A stretch of DNA of 64,000 nucleotides, taken from contig NZ_CP044016.1 in assembly GCF_004337365.2 (NCBI RefSeq), forward strand, positions 4,073,507 to 4,137,506, written 5' to 3'. Positions 18,122 through 27,800 of this stretch are shown here, piece by piece. The first letter of the stretch is position 1. Every line of letters starts with the position of its first letter. A model generated the notes under the pieces. The model was given only the letters and a program-made list of their open reading frames with translations, did not search any database and was not told the origin of the DNA. Made by a program: the position numbers and the translations under genes. Origin of the DNA: Rhizosphaericola mali. GTDB taxonomy: Bacteria > Bacteroidota > Bacteroidia > Chitinophagales > Chitinophagaceae.

Positions 18122-18570
18122 AGATGGTATTGTATATAAAAGTCTTCTTTTAGACGCATAAGTTTCTCATCTACTTCTTTTTTATCTAAATAACCACATA
18201 AGTGTAATGCACCGTGAAATATAACACGTAATTTCTCATTAAATAATGGTTGATGTAATTTTTTGGCGTTATCGATGATTCTATCAATACTAATATATAT
18301 TTCGCCTATTGTTTCCTTGCTATCTTCATTACTTAAGTCAAATGTTACTATATCTGTATAGAAGTCGTGTTGTAAATAGGTTTTATTTATTTCAAGTAAA
18401 TAATCATCTGAACAAAATATATAATCTATTCTTTCAAGTGGTTTATTTTCATTTTGAAATATATATTCAATGGATTGATGTATAGATTTCTTTTCTTTTA
18501 TAGATAGATTACGGTCAGCGTAATGGAAGAATACTTTTTGCATGAGTGATGATTGTTTTAATAGTGTCAA
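18112..18570 (-). CDS. ybeY: Endoribonuclease YbeY (rRNA maturation)
   Basis: A 152-residue single-domain metalloprotein needed for 16S rRNA 3'-end maturation and ribosome quality control. YIFCSDDYLLEINKTYLQHDFYTDIVTFDLS and the metal motif region VIFHGALHLCGYLDKKE are diagnostic. The canonical motif is HGxLHLxGYDH; here the first two His are present but the third position is Asp (GYLD), a variant I associate with Bacteroidota homologs. It lies upstream of mnmG on the same strand. Its stop codon is inside the second parS palindrome. Confidence 0.92.
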   Translation of the reverse strand: MTLLKQSSLMQKVFFHYADRNLSIKEKKSIHQSIEYIFQNENKPLERIDYIFCSDDYLLEINKTYLQHDFYTDIVTFDLSNEDSKETIGEIYISIDRIIDNAKKLHQPLFNEKLRVIFHGALHLCGYLDKKEVDEKLMRLKEDFYIQYHLNK

Positions 18571-18617
18571 AATTCGTAAATCCGGAGGAATAACAAAATT
18601 TTAAATAAGTATTTAGG

Positions 18618-18625
18618 TATCTTTG
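18618..18625 (+). promoter_or_regulatory. Possible -7 element for feoA-nadD
   Basis: TATCTTTG fits TAnnTTTG and lies 22 bp before ATG 18648, in the divergent gap with ybeY. The -33 element is not clear. Confidence 0.35.
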
Positions 18626-18647
18626 GTGTTCATTATTAATAAGTTAT

Positions 18648-18899
18648 ATGAAGAAGCTATCAGAATTAAAAGTAGGTCAAATAGCAGTAATAAAGGAATT
18701 TTGTAATGATGAGACTTTTATTAAATTAATGGAAATGGGTTGTGTTCCAGGAGAATTGGTTAAGTTAGAACAAATTGCACCTTTAGGTGATCCAATTTCT
18801 ATTATAGTTGTTGGTTATAATCTAAGTTTGAGATTGTCTGAGGCAGATGATATATTGGTAGAATTGGTAGAGTCTGATGTTGTTTTAAATAAGAAATAA
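18648..18899 (+). CDS. FeoA-family protein
   Basis: An 83-residue SH3-like FeoA domain protein: LSELKVGQIAVIKEF, then the LMEMGCVPGELVKLEQIAPLGDPISI block and a C-terminal strand (YNLSLRLSEADDILVEL). FeoA proteins assist the ferrous-iron transporter FeoB. No feoB follows here; the next gene is nadD, 8 bp away on the same strand. The iron role is therefore inferred from the domain only. The missing feoB may lie outside this window. Confidence 0.85.
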   Translation: MKKLSELKVGQIAVIKEFCNDETFIKLMEMGCVPGELVKLEQIAPLGDPISIIVVGYNLSLRLSEADDILVELVESDVVLNKK

Positions 18900-18907
18900 A
18901 GATTGAA

Positions 18908-19501
18908 ATGAAAATTGGTTTATATTTCGGTTCATTTAATCCTATTCATAATGGCCATCTAATAATTGCACAGCACGTTTTAAATAACTCAGATTTGGAT
19001 CAAATATGGTTTGTGGTTTCTCCACAGAATCCTTTTAAACCTTCCAAAACCTTATTGAATGAATATGATAGATTAAATTTAGTAGAAATTGCTATTGCTG
19101 ATAATAATAGATTTAAAACCTCTGATATTGAATTTAAGCTACCAAAACCTTCCTATACGATCGATTCAATTACTTATCTAAGAGAAAAATACCCTAATAA
19201 TAAATTTACGATTATAGTAGGAGGGGATAGTTATCAGAATATAGGTAAATGGAAAAATAGTGAATTACTTCTATCTCAGAATGATATTATCGTATATGCT
19301 CGACCTGGATTTGAATTAAATCTAAAAGCTGTAAGAGAGAATATTACCTTTTTAACAGAAGTGCCTCTGTTAAATATATCAGCAACCTATATCCGTTCTT
19401 GTATTATTCATAAACAATCTATCCAATATTTAACACCAGATAATGTTATAAAGGAGATTGAAAAAAATGGATATTTTGAAAGAATAAACCTAGAAAAATA
19501 A
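18908..19501 (+). CDS. nadD: Nicotinate-nucleotide adenylyltransferase
   Basis: Converts nicotinate mononucleotide and ATP to deamido-NAD. The 197-residue protein opens with the nucleotidyltransferase signature GLYFGSFNPIHNGHLIIAQ containing the (T/H)xGH motif (HNGH), has WFVVSPQNPFKP and IIVGGDSYQNIGKW, and ends with the second signature ISATYIRSCI (ISSTxIR type). ATG 18908 is 8 bp after feoA. Together with nadA in the same 6 kb it suggests clustered NAD synthesis near the origin. Confidence 0.95.
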   Translation: MKIGLYFGSFNPIHNGHLIIAQHVLNNSDLDQIWFVVSPQNPFKPSKTLLNEYDRLNLVEIAIADNNRFKTSDIEFKLPKPSYTIDSITYLREKYPNNKFTIIVGGDSYQNIGKWKNSELLLSQNDIIVYARPGFELNLKAVRENITFLTEVPLLNISATYIRSCIIHKQSIQYLTPDNVIKEIEKNGYFERINLEK

Positions 19502-19538
19502 AGATGTTGATTATTCTGTATTTAAAGGGCTAATTAAT

Positions 19539-19546
19539 TACATTTG
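19539..19546 (+). promoter_or_regulatory. Possible -7 element upstream of the porin-like gene
   Basis: TACATTTG fits TAnnTTTG. It would give a leader of about 95 nt before ATG 19647. No good -33 partner is seen. Confidence 0.3.
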
Positions 19547-19646
19547 CCTAATATTAAATTGTAATTTTTTAACTTTTTTCTTAGATTTTATTTAAGATAT
19601 TGTACGAGAATTTAACGCATAAATAAAAAATAGAATTCTTCCCCGA

Positions 19647-20468
19647 ATGAAAAAATCGTTTTTAGTAATTATTACTTCCTTATTTGTTACAGTTTTTACT
19701 GCCAAAACTGTCCATGCTCAAGACAATAATCCGGATTCTGCAACGATAGTAAATGAAGCTTTGAAAGAAAGTGCTCAAGAACGTCAAATTCAGGATAAAG
19801 AAAATGAAAAACCTAAACCAAATAGGTTTTCTAAATTTGATCTTTCTAAAAGACCACATGATCATTTAATTATTGGTTTTGGTATTGCTGGTCTTTCTGG
19901 TACAAATGATACTACTTCAACTCATGGATTTTCTAGACAATTTGAAATTGAAATGATGTTTGATAAGCCAATTAGAACCAACCCACATCTAAGTGTAGGT
20001 TACGGATTAGGATTAATGAGTACCAATTTGTTTTTTAGTAATAAGTATATAGATCTTGCTACATCTACTAATAGTGTTGATTTTAGTACAACGAAAAAAT
20101 TCAATAAATTTAAATTGGTATTGAATTATATAGAAATTCCAGTTGAATTTAGATATGCTAAAAATATTGAACAACCTCAAAAGGGTTTTAAATTTGCTAT
20201 CGGAATTAAAGCTGGGTATTTGATGAGTGCATATTCTAAGGGAAAAAATGAAATTAACAGTTCTGGAGCTTCCTTATACGGTACTGGATATGTTGAAAAA
20301 CAAAGAAATTCTAGATTTTTTAATTCCACTATGTTATCTGGAACTGCTAGAGTAGGATTTGGAGCTTTTTCCATATTCGGAAATTATTCTGTTTTAAGTA
20401 TGTTTAAATCAGCTGCTGGACCGACTTTACGTCCATATTCAATTGGTTTTGCAGTAAGTGGTTTGTAA
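19647..20468 (+). CDS. Outer-membrane beta-barrel (porin-like) protein
   Basis: A 273-residue exported protein. The signal peptide (MKKSFLVIITSLFVTVFTAKTVHAQ) is followed by a charged linker (about 27-65, rich in Glu, Lys and Pro) and a beta-barrel of alternating strands such as HDHLIIGFGIAGLSG, PHLSVGYGLGLMSTNLF, FKLVLNYIEIPVEFRYA and GFKFAIGIKAGYLMSAYS. The final strands end PYSIGFAVSGL. This matches the general OmpW/porin-family (outer membrane protein beta-barrel) pattern of Bacteroidota. Ligand unknown. It is bounded by a terminator after the stop and has a separate leader of about 100 bp. Confidence 0.75.
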   Translation: MKKSFLVIITSLFVTVFTAKTVHAQDNNPDSATIVNEALKESAQERQIQDKENEKPKPNRFSKFDLSKRPHDHLIIGFGIAGLSGTNDTTSTHGFSRQFEIEMMFDKPIRTNPHLSVGYGLGLMSTNLFFSNKYIDLATSTNSVDFSTTKKFNKFKLVLNYIEIPVEFRYAKNIEQPQKGFKFAIGIKAGYLMSAYSKGKNEINSSGASLYGTGYVEKQRNSRFFNSTMLSGTARVGFGAFSIFGNYSVLSMFKSAAGPTLRPYSIGFAVSGL

Positions 20469-20496
20469 ATTGAATAAAATTTCTTAAATTTATATA

Positions 20497-20540
20497 AATA
20501 GACAATGTTGTTAAAAACAATATTGTCTATTTTAATTTTT
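20497..20540 (+). terminator. Intrinsic terminator after the porin-like gene
   Basis: 15-bp arms at 20497-20511 and 20517-20531 with one G-U pair, followed by a T-rich tail. Confidence 0.8.
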
Positions 20541-20553
20541 AAAATAGTTCAGA

Positions 20554-21741
20554 TTGATAGATAAAAAGTCAAAAATAAAATTAGAGGAGCAGGCTGTATT
20601 AGTTGGTTTAATGCAGCAAGGGCAACGCGAAGAGCAAATGAATGAATTTTTGGATGAATTGGCCTTTCTTGCTGAAACTGCTGGAGCAACTGCAGTGAAA
20701 AGATTTTACCAAAAAATGGAGAGACCAGATAGTAGAACTTTTGTAGGAAGTGGAAAACTATTAGAAATCAAAGATTATGTAAAATCAAAAGAAATTGATT
20801 TAGTCATATTTGACGATGAATTAACTGGTGCACAACTAAATAATATATCCAAAGAATTGCAAGTTAGAGTTATTGATAGAAGTGACTTAATCCTTGATAT
20901 TTTCGCAAGTAGAGCTAGAACTGCACAAGCCAGAGTACAAGTGGAGCTGGCTCAATACCAATATATATTACCAAAATTGAGAGGTATGTGGACACACTTG
21001 GAAAGACAAGGCGGTGGCATTGGTTCTCGTGGTCCAGGAGAAACAGAAATAGAAACGGATCGTCGTATCGTTAAGGATAAGATTTCATTTCTCCGCGGTA
21101 AATTAAAAGAAATTGATAAGCAAGCTTTTACACAAAGAAAGGAGCGGGGTGAATTTATAAGAGTTTCCTTAGTTGGATATACTAATGTGGGGAAAAGTAC
21201 AATTATGAATTTACTGAGTAAGAGTGATGTATTTTCTGAGAATAAATTGTTTGCAACTTTGGATACAACTACTAGAAAATTAGTATTTGAAACAACTCCA
21301 TTTCTTTTGAGCGATACAGTGGGATTTATACGAAAATTACCGCACCATTTGGTGGAAAGTTTTAAAAGTACTTTGGATGAAGTGAGAGAGGCAGATATAT
21401 TGCTTCATGTTGTCGATATTTCCCATCCTCAGCACGAAGAGCAGATCGCCGTGGTAAATAAGACTTTACAAGATTTAAAAGCTTTTGATAAGCCTATTAT
21501 TACTGTTTTTAATAAGATGGATCTCTATGCAGATAGATATTTTGATCAATGGTTGTCTGACGATGTAAAGTCTCAATTAAAGCAGGAACTGTATCAAAAA
21601 TGGGAGAATATCACTGAGGGTAATAGTATATTCATATCAGCTGTAGAAAGGGAAAATATAGACCATTTAAGAGATAAAATTTTAAATAAGGTAAAAGATT
21701 TATACAAAGTTAGATATCCCTATAAAACGCATTATTTTTAA
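20554..21741 (+). CDS. hflX: Ribosome-associated GTPase HflX
   Basis: A 395-residue GTPase that splits or rescues stalled 70S ribosomes under stress. The N-terminal HflX domain contains GSGKLLEIKDYVKS and VIFDDELTGAQLNNI, then the glycine-rich linker RQGGGIGSRGPGETEIETDRR. The G domain has G1 GYTNVGKST, G3 DTVGFIRKLPHHLVESF and G4 NKMD. The start is TTG 20554 (MIDKKSKIKLEEQAVLVGL), the only one giving the usual N-terminus. The TAA stop overlaps the ATG of the Rieske gene (TAATG), suggesting coupled translation. Confidence 0.95.
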   Translation: MIDKKSKIKLEEQAVLVGLMQQGQREEQMNEFLDELAFLAETAGATAVKRFYQKMERPDSRTFVGSGKLLEIKDYVKSKEIDLVIFDDELTGAQLNNISKELQVRVIDRSDLILDIFASRARTAQARVQVELAQYQYILPKLRGMWTHLERQGGGIGSRGPGETEIETDRRIVKDKISFLRGKLKEIDKQAFTQRKERGEFIRVSLVGYTNVGKSTIMNLLSKSDVFSENKLFATLDTTTRKLVFETTPFLLSDTVGFIRKLPHHLVESFKSTLDEVREADILLHVVDISHPQHEEQIAVVNKTLQDLKAFDKPIITVFNKMDLYADRYFDQWLSDDVKSQLKQELYQKWENITEGNSIFISAVERENIDHLRDKILNKVKDLYKVRYPYKTHYF

Positions 21742-22082
21742 TGAAATATATGGAATCCGAATTGGAATGGTTGAAGGTTTCTGACAGTATATTCGACGAA
21801 AATGTTATTAAAAATATAAAATTAAATAATAATGTAATATCTATTGTGTTTAATAACAATAGATTATATGCATTTCAATCGAAATGTCCACATTCTGGAG
21901 CTAAATTTTCTGAAGGATTTTTAGATAAAAATAATTGTCTAGTTTGTCCTTTACATAAATTCAAATTTAAACTCACAAACGGTTTAAACGTGACAGGAGA
22001 GGGTTATCGACTAAAAGTATATCCTACCAAATTAGAAAATAGTATTTGGTTTGTAGGCATAAAAAAAGAGAATCAAATTTGA
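21741..22082 (+). CDS. Rieske [2Fe-2S] ferredoxin-like protein
   Basis: A 113-residue cytoplasmic Rieske domain. The two cluster motifs are CPHSGAKFSEG (Cys-x-His, about residues 52-54) and CPLHKFKFKLTNG (Cys-x2-His, about 72-75), so all four ligands are present. The size fits the NirD/small-subunit class, or a free ferredoxin for an oxygenase, but no partner enzyme is near. Translation is probably coupled to hflX through the shared TAATG. The 3' end of the gene forms the left arm of the terminator. Confidence 0.85.
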   Translation: MKYMESELEWLKVSDSIFDENVIKNIKLNNNVISIVFNNNRLYAFQSKCPHSGAKFSEGFLDKNNCLVCPLHKFKFKLTNGLNVTGEGYRLKVYPTKLENSIWFVGIKKENQI

Positions 22083-22094
22083 TTCTCTTTTTTT
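22061..22094. terminator. Bidirectional terminator between the Rieske gene and dnaN
   Basis: A 34-bp perfect palindrome with A7 and T7 ends, placed between convergent genes. It overlaps the last codons and stop of the Rieske gene. Confidence 0.85.
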
Positions 22095-22111
22095 AAATAA
22101 TTTTTTGAATA

Positions 22112-23227
22112 TTAATTATTTAACATCAATGGCATTACCAACATCAATAAATCTTCTTCTGCTGGTTGTTCGGATGGTTTTAAAATTCCAGCTTTTGTAG
22201 ATGTAGATAATTCTATTTTCACATCATCTGTGTCAGCAGCATTCAACATTTCAATTAAGAATTTAGCGTTGAAAGCTATTTTTAAATCTTGTCCATCATA
22301 GCTACAAGACATTCTTTCATTACCTTCAAAACTAAAATCGATATCTTGAGCCATTAATTGTAATTGATTTCCTGTAATACTTAAAGCAACTTGATTGGTA
22401 CTTTTGTTACTAAAAACACTTACGCGTCTTAATGCACTTTGGAAGGTAGCTTTGTTTACAGTTAATGTATATGGGTTATCTGTAGGTATTACTACTTTAT
22501 AATCTGGGAAACGAGCATCAATTAATCTACAAATTAATTGTTTAGCCCCATTTTTCACAAATAAATGATTGGAATTGTAGGTAATCTCTAAGATATCCTC
22601 ATTATCAGGCATTACATTTTTCAAAATGTTCAGCGGTTTTCTTGGAACGATAAAACTAGCAGCAACACCAGGTTTAACATCTGTTCTTTTGAACCTTACT
22701 AATCTATGAGCATCCGTGGCGATAAATTGAATTGATTCTTCTGTTAATTCGAAGAAAACACCAGTCATTGCTGGACGTAAATCATCTGTACTTACGGCGA
22801 AAATTGTTTTATTAATTGCTGTAACCAATGAAGAACTAGTCATACTAAATGTAGTCGTATCATCGGCTTCTGGTTCCTTCGGAAAATTATCTGGATTTTC
22901 ACCTAAGATTTTATATTTACCATTGTCACTAGTGATTTCAATTGCATAATTGCTATCAATCGTAAATGTCAATGGTTGATCAGGCAAGTTTTTAAGAGAA
23001 TCGATCAAGATCTTCGCTGGTATACATATTTTTCCATTCTCAGCACTTTCTACATCCAATTGTATACGCATAACTGTTTCAAGATCAGTAGCTAGTACAT
23101 TTAATTTTTTATCATTTATATCAAATAAAAAATCTTCCAATATAGGTAAAACTGTATTGGTACTGATAACTCCCTGAACTTGTTGCAGATGTTTCAGAAG
23201 GGAAGAAGAAGAAACAATAAATTTCAT
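22112..23227 (-). CDS. dnaN: DNA polymerase III beta sliding clamp
   Basis: The 371-residue ring-forming processivity clamp. It has three repeated domains (about 1-120, 130-245 and 247-371), beginning MKFIVSSSSLLKHLQQVQGVI. Domain landmarks are ATDLETVMRIQLD, ATDAHRLVRFKR and the C-terminal hydrophobic MLVMPLMLNN, the usual M-P-M/L ending. dnaN is often beside dnaA and oriC; here it is 8 kb from the DnaA-box cluster and dnaA is absent. It is transcribed divergently from recX. Confidence 0.97.
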   Translation of the reverse strand: MKFIVSSSSLLKHLQQVQGVISTNTVLPILEDFLFDINDKKLNVLATDLETVMRIQLDVESAENGKICIPAKILIDSLKNLPDQPLTFTIDSNYAIEITSDNGKYKILGENPDNFPKEPEADDTTTFSMTSSSLVTAINKTIFAVSTDDLRPAMTGVFFELTEESIQFIATDAHRLVRFKRTDVKPGVAASFIVPRKPLNILKNVMPDNEDILEITYNSNHLFVKNGAKQLICRLIDARFPDYKVVIPTDNPYTLTVNKATFQSALRRVSVFSNKSTNQVALSITGNQLQLMAQDIDFSFEGNERMSCSYDGQDLKIAFNAKFLIEMLNAADTDDVKIELSTSTKAGILKPSEQPAEEDLLMLVMPLMLNN

Positions 23228-23346
23228 ATCACTTACTTAATAAATTATATTGCTGCAATTTTACAAAAATTAACTAAGTTTTCGATAGATTATAGTAATT
23301 TAAATAAAATAAATCTGCATTATCTTGCCAAAAATTTAATTATCAC

Positions 23347-23814
23347 TTGCAAAATAGACTCACACCAGCACTTGCTTTCGAAAAAATCAAATATTTCTGC
23401 GCTTATCAGGAGAGAAGTCATCATGAAGTAAAGGATAAATTATACAAATACGGTATTTATAGCGACGATATTGATCAAATTATAGCTACACTTATTGAAG
23501 AAAATTATCTTAATGAAGAGCGATTTGCAACGAGTTATGTACGTGGAAAATTTAAAATGAAACATTGGGGTAAGATAAAAATAACGCAAGGATTAAAAGT
23601 AAAAAGAATCAGTTCGTATAATATAAAAATTGGTTTACTGGAAATTGAAGAAGATGAATACCTAGATGTTGCTTACAAATTGACAGAAGGGAAGTGGTTA
23701 CAATTAAAGGATGAACAATATATCAATAGACAGGCAAAAGTAATTAGATACATGCTTCAAAAAGGATTTGAGTTACATCTAATAACAGATTGTATTAAAA
23801 GAATCAGGGAATAG
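23347..23814 (+). CDS. recX: Regulatory protein RecX
   Basis: A 155-residue all-helical modulator that inhibits RecA filament growth. It shows the family pattern of three-helix repeats: ALAFEKIKYFCAYQERSHHEVKDKL with the YCAYQERSHHEV-type signature of Bacteroidota RecX, then ATLIEENYLNEERFATSYVRGKF with KHWGKIKI, and YMLQKGFELHLITDCI near the end. The start is TTG 23347 (MQNRLTPALAFEKI), the only start that retains the first repeat. The lpxR-like gene begins one base after its stop. Confidence 0.9.
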   Translation: MQNRLTPALAFEKIKYFCAYQERSHHEVKDKLYKYGIYSDDIDQIIATLIEENYLNEERFATSYVRGKFKMKHWGKIKITQGLKVKRISSYNIKIGLLEIEEDEYLDVAYKLTEGKWLQLKDEQYINRQAKVIRYMLQKGFELHLITDCIKRIRE

Positions 23815-23815
23815 A

Positions 23816-24745
23816 ATGAAAGATTGGAAAAAGATTATTTTATGTGGAGCTATTCTGTCAATTGGTTTTTTAAATAAAACGCAAGGACAAAAACTACATA
23901 ATAAAGCCATAGGTATTAATTCCGAAAACGATAGCTATATGCTGATGGGAAAAGATGGATATTATACAAATGGACTGACTTTATACTATGGCTGGGCATC
24001 AAAAGATGTGAACAAAACAAATATTCGTCAGATTTCATTTGGGCAATATATGTATAATGCAAAAAATGGCAGTTATAAAGAATTGAATGAATTAGATCGA
24101 CCGATCACTGCGTATTTATTTGTAAGATATAATCAAACCCATTTTGTAAATAAAAATGTACTGCGATGGGGAGTTGATATAGGAACTATTGGTCCCAATG
24201 CTCTGGGGAAACCAGTACAACAATTTATACATAGCACACTAGGCATGTATAAGCCTCAAGAGTGGCCATATCAATTGAGAAATGCTTTAGCTATCAATTC
24301 CAATATTGAATATGCTTCACTATTAATTGCACACAAAAATCTCGTTTTCCAACCAGTATTTAATGCCAATCTCGGAATGACTTATACGGATCTAAGCGCA
24401 TCGGCTTTATTACAATTAGGAAGAATATTGGAAAATTCTAAAAGCATTTTTTGGGATGCTGACCTTAATAAAACTACCAAGGATGATAATGAAAGCTTTT
24501 TTTTCATACAACCAGAAGTCAAATATCAAATTTATAATGCAACAGTCCAAGGTGGTCTTTTTAATAATCAATCAGAAACATTCACTGCACCTTTAAATAG
24601 AATACTTTTTCAACCAAAAATGGGTTGGTTTATTTCAACAAAAAAAATGGGCTGGAAATTCTACACACAATATCAAAGTAAAGTTGCTAAAACGCAAATT
24701 CAGAATCAAATTTTCGGAGGAGTGGAGATAAAGTTAAAATTTTAA
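23816..24745 (+). CDS. LpxR-like lipid A 3'-O-deacylase (DUF2219)
   Basis: A 309-residue outer-membrane protein with a signal peptide (about 1-25, ending TQGQ). LpxR enzymes form a 12-strand barrel and remove the 3'-acyloxyacyl group of lipid A. The conserved N-terminal block is present: INSENDSYMLMGKDGYYTNGLTLYYGW contains the Asn-Asp pair and the YTNG motif, and GKPVQQFIHSTLGMYKPQEW holds the catalytic-type His with a WPYQL sequence. The last strand ends in Phe. It starts just after recX (1-bp gap), so cotranscription is likely although the functions are unrelated. Confidence 0.8.
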   Translation: MKDWKKIILCGAILSIGFLNKTQGQKLHNKAIGINSENDSYMLMGKDGYYTNGLTLYYGWASKDVNKTNIRQISFGQYMYNAKNGSYKELNELDRPITAYLFVRYNQTHFVNKNVLRWGVDIGTIGPNALGKPVQQFIHSTLGMYKPQEWPYQLRNALAINSNIEYASLLIAHKNLVFQPVFNANLGMTYTDLSASALLQLGRILENSKSIFWDADLNKTTKDDNESFFFIQPEVKYQIYNATVQGGLFNNQSETFTAPLNRILFQPKMGWFISTKKMGWKFYTQYQSKVAKTQIQNQIFGGVEIKLKF

Positions 24746-24758
24746 TAAGTTTTTATTT

Positions 24759-24787
24759 TTTGTTTACATATTGTTAACATATATTTG
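24759..24787 (+). promoter_or_regulatory. Promoter of the first SusC/D unit
   Basis: TTTG (24759-24762), 17 bp, TATATTTG (24780-24787): a full Bacteroidetes promoter. ATG 24878 is about 85 nt after the predicted start of transcription. Confidence 0.65.
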
Positions 24788-24877
24788 TCTGGAGAATTAG
24801 GACTATATGCTAAAAAATAACTAAAACTGCATAAAATCTAATAATCGAAACTTAATTACTTATTTTAAAATTTACAC

Positions 24878-27800
24878 ATGAGATCAAGGAAATTGGTTAA
24901 ACTTTCCATGCTCTTTTTGTTTTTGATGTTCTCAATCGGAGCTGTATTTGCTCAAAAATTGACTATTAAAGGAGACATTAAAACTAAAGAGGGAAAATCT
25001 ATTGAAGCGGCAACTATTAGAGTTGAAGGCGTTAATGGTTCTGTTACTTACACTGATAGTACTGGAGAGTTTTCCATACTAGCAAGTAAAGGTAACCATT
25101 TGATAGTCGAAAGAGTAGGCTATAAACCAGAAACTATTGTAGTTAATCCAGACAATACCTTTTATAACGTTGTTTTGGAAGAGTCTTCCCAATCATTAGA
25201 TGAAGTAGTAATTACAGCTAGTGGTGAAATGGTTAAAAGACGAACTCAAGGTTACACCTCGACCACATTAAATTCAAAAGATCTTACTATGTCCAAACCA
25301 CAAAGTGTTGCAAGTGCATTAGCTGGAAGGGTTCCTGGCTTGGATGTTTCCGCTGTAGGTGGAGGAGTAAATCCTAACTATAGATTAGTAATGAGAGGAC
25401 AAAGATCTATTACTGGAAATAATAATGCTCTGATTGTATTGGATAATGTTATAGTTCCAAGCGATGTTTTAAATAACATTAATCCTGAAGATATTGAGAC
25501 AATGACTATATTGAATGGTGCACAAGGGGTTGCACTTTATGGATCTCAAGCTTCAAATGGCGCATTATTGGTTACAACAAAGAAAGGTAAACAAGGTGCT
25601 CCTCGTGTAAATATATCACAAACAGTAACTGGGACTAAGGTTGCTTTTGGTCCAAAATATCAAAAAGAATTTGGTTCAGGAGGAGAAGGGTATGGTTATG
25701 ATAGCAATGGAGACCCTCTATTTGAATCGGTAGAAAACCAATCTTATGGTCCAAGATATGATGGATCTACAAGAGATCTTGGTTACGCATTAGAAGATGG
25801 ATCTCAATTGACAGCAAAATATTCGTATTTTAAGGACAGGATGAAATTCTGGCAAACTGGAATATCTAATCAATCAGACTTTTCTATTTCTGGAGCTGAT
25901 GATAAAAGTAATACTATGTTTAGTGCACAGTATTTAAATTCTGATGGTGTCACTTGGTTGGATAATTATAAAAGGGTTTCTGTAAGATTGAATGGAGGTC
26001 GTAAGTTTTTGGATAACTTAGAATTGAATTATGCGGTTAATTATGTACAAAATAGATATAATACTACATCAGCATTATCTACGGTTTATGATCAATTTAA
26101 TAATATGCCCGGTTGGATACCTATTACTAGCTTTAAGGATTGGAAAAATAACAAATTTGCTAACCCAAATGGATACTACAATCCATGGTACCCTAATCCA
26201 TATTTTACCATAGAAAATAACAGAAGCTATACCGCAAATGACTATTTAATTGGAAATATTTCATTGAAATATGCTCCTACAAAATGGTTAACAATTACCA
26301 CTCAAACTGGTTTCAATCAAAGAACAATTACCACGCAACAAACAACAGGTAAATTTAATTATACCGAGTTTGCGAAAACATCAAGTGGAGGTTCTAAAAC
26401 AGATATAGTAGGTTCTGACTATGAGTGGGCAAGTACGAACAGACAATTGTTCTCGAATTTGTATTTCGATTTTCACAAAAGAGTAAATGATTTTAATTTT
26501 AATTTATTACTAAAAGCAGATTTACAGAATCAATACTATAAATATGTAACGGCAAATGTAAATGGTCTTTCAGATAGTAGCATTTTTAATCTCAGCAATA
26601 CCTTAAATTATCCAAGTGCATCCTCTAACTATTATCAAGCTCGTCAGTATGGTCAAGCATATGAATTTAAGGTGGGATATAAAAATTATTTATTCTTACA
26701 TACTACAGGTAGAAGAGATGTTGTATCCATTTTAGATCCTAGTAATAGATCTTTCTTCTATCCAGAAGTCGATATATCATTCGTAGCATCTGATGCGATA
26801 CCTGTTTTGAAAAGAGCGGAATGGTTAGATGTATTAAAATTCCGTGGTGGATGGTCTAAAGTAGGGCAGGTTAACTTAAGTGGTTATCAATTTGGAGCAT
26901 ACGCATTGGAGCCAACTTTTGGTCAAGCGAATGGATATCCTTATAGTGGAGTTGCGGGGCAAACCGTAAGTGGTACAATTGTTCAGACAGGATTAAAGCC
27001 AGAAATTACAAAAGGAGTAGAGTTTGGTACAGATTTTACATTGTTTAATAATAAGGTGGATGGTTCCTTTACTTATTATAGAACGATCACAAATAATCAA
27101 ACAATTACAACTGGAGTTTCTAATGCTACAGGATACCAAAGCTATTTGAATAATGCTGGAGCTACTTTAAATAGAGGTATAGAAACTAGATTGACTGTCA
27201 ATATAATTGATAATGCAAATTATACTTTATCGATGACAGGAACCTATGCACATCAATATAGTGAAGTTACAGAGTTGACCTCTTCTTTACCTAGAATGTC
27301 AATTGCATCCTATACATATGCAGGATCTTATGCTATTGCGGGTATGCAATTTCCCCAAATCTATGGAACGGATTACAATAGAGATGACAAAGGAAGAGTT
27401 ATTGTAGATAAGACAACAGGTTTGCCTTCTGTTTCTACAACTTGGGTAAATTTGGGTAATGCAAATCCTAGACATATATTAGGTTTAACACCAAGTTTTA
27501 GATTCAAAAATTTCAATATCAGTGCAGTTTTTGAATATAGAGGAGGTATGAAACGTTACAATTCAATCGGTTCAAGTTTAGCGTGGTCAGGAATGGGTAT
27601 CAATACTGTTAAGTATGATAGAAAGCCATTTGTATTTCCTAATTCAGTGTATTTAGGAGATGATGGTACTTATGTAGAAAATAAAAGCATCGTTACTGCT
27701 TATGGGGGAGATAATTTTTGGGCACAAAATGTCTATACGAGCGCTGCTAGTAATTTCGTAACTAATGGAGCTTACTGGAAATTGCGTCAGTTGAGTATTT

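Noticed and set aside
24788-24877. Leader hairpin before unit A SusC like those of units B and C
   Set aside because: Only an imperfect stem is possible (about 24802-24842) and no T tract follows, so I do not claim it.
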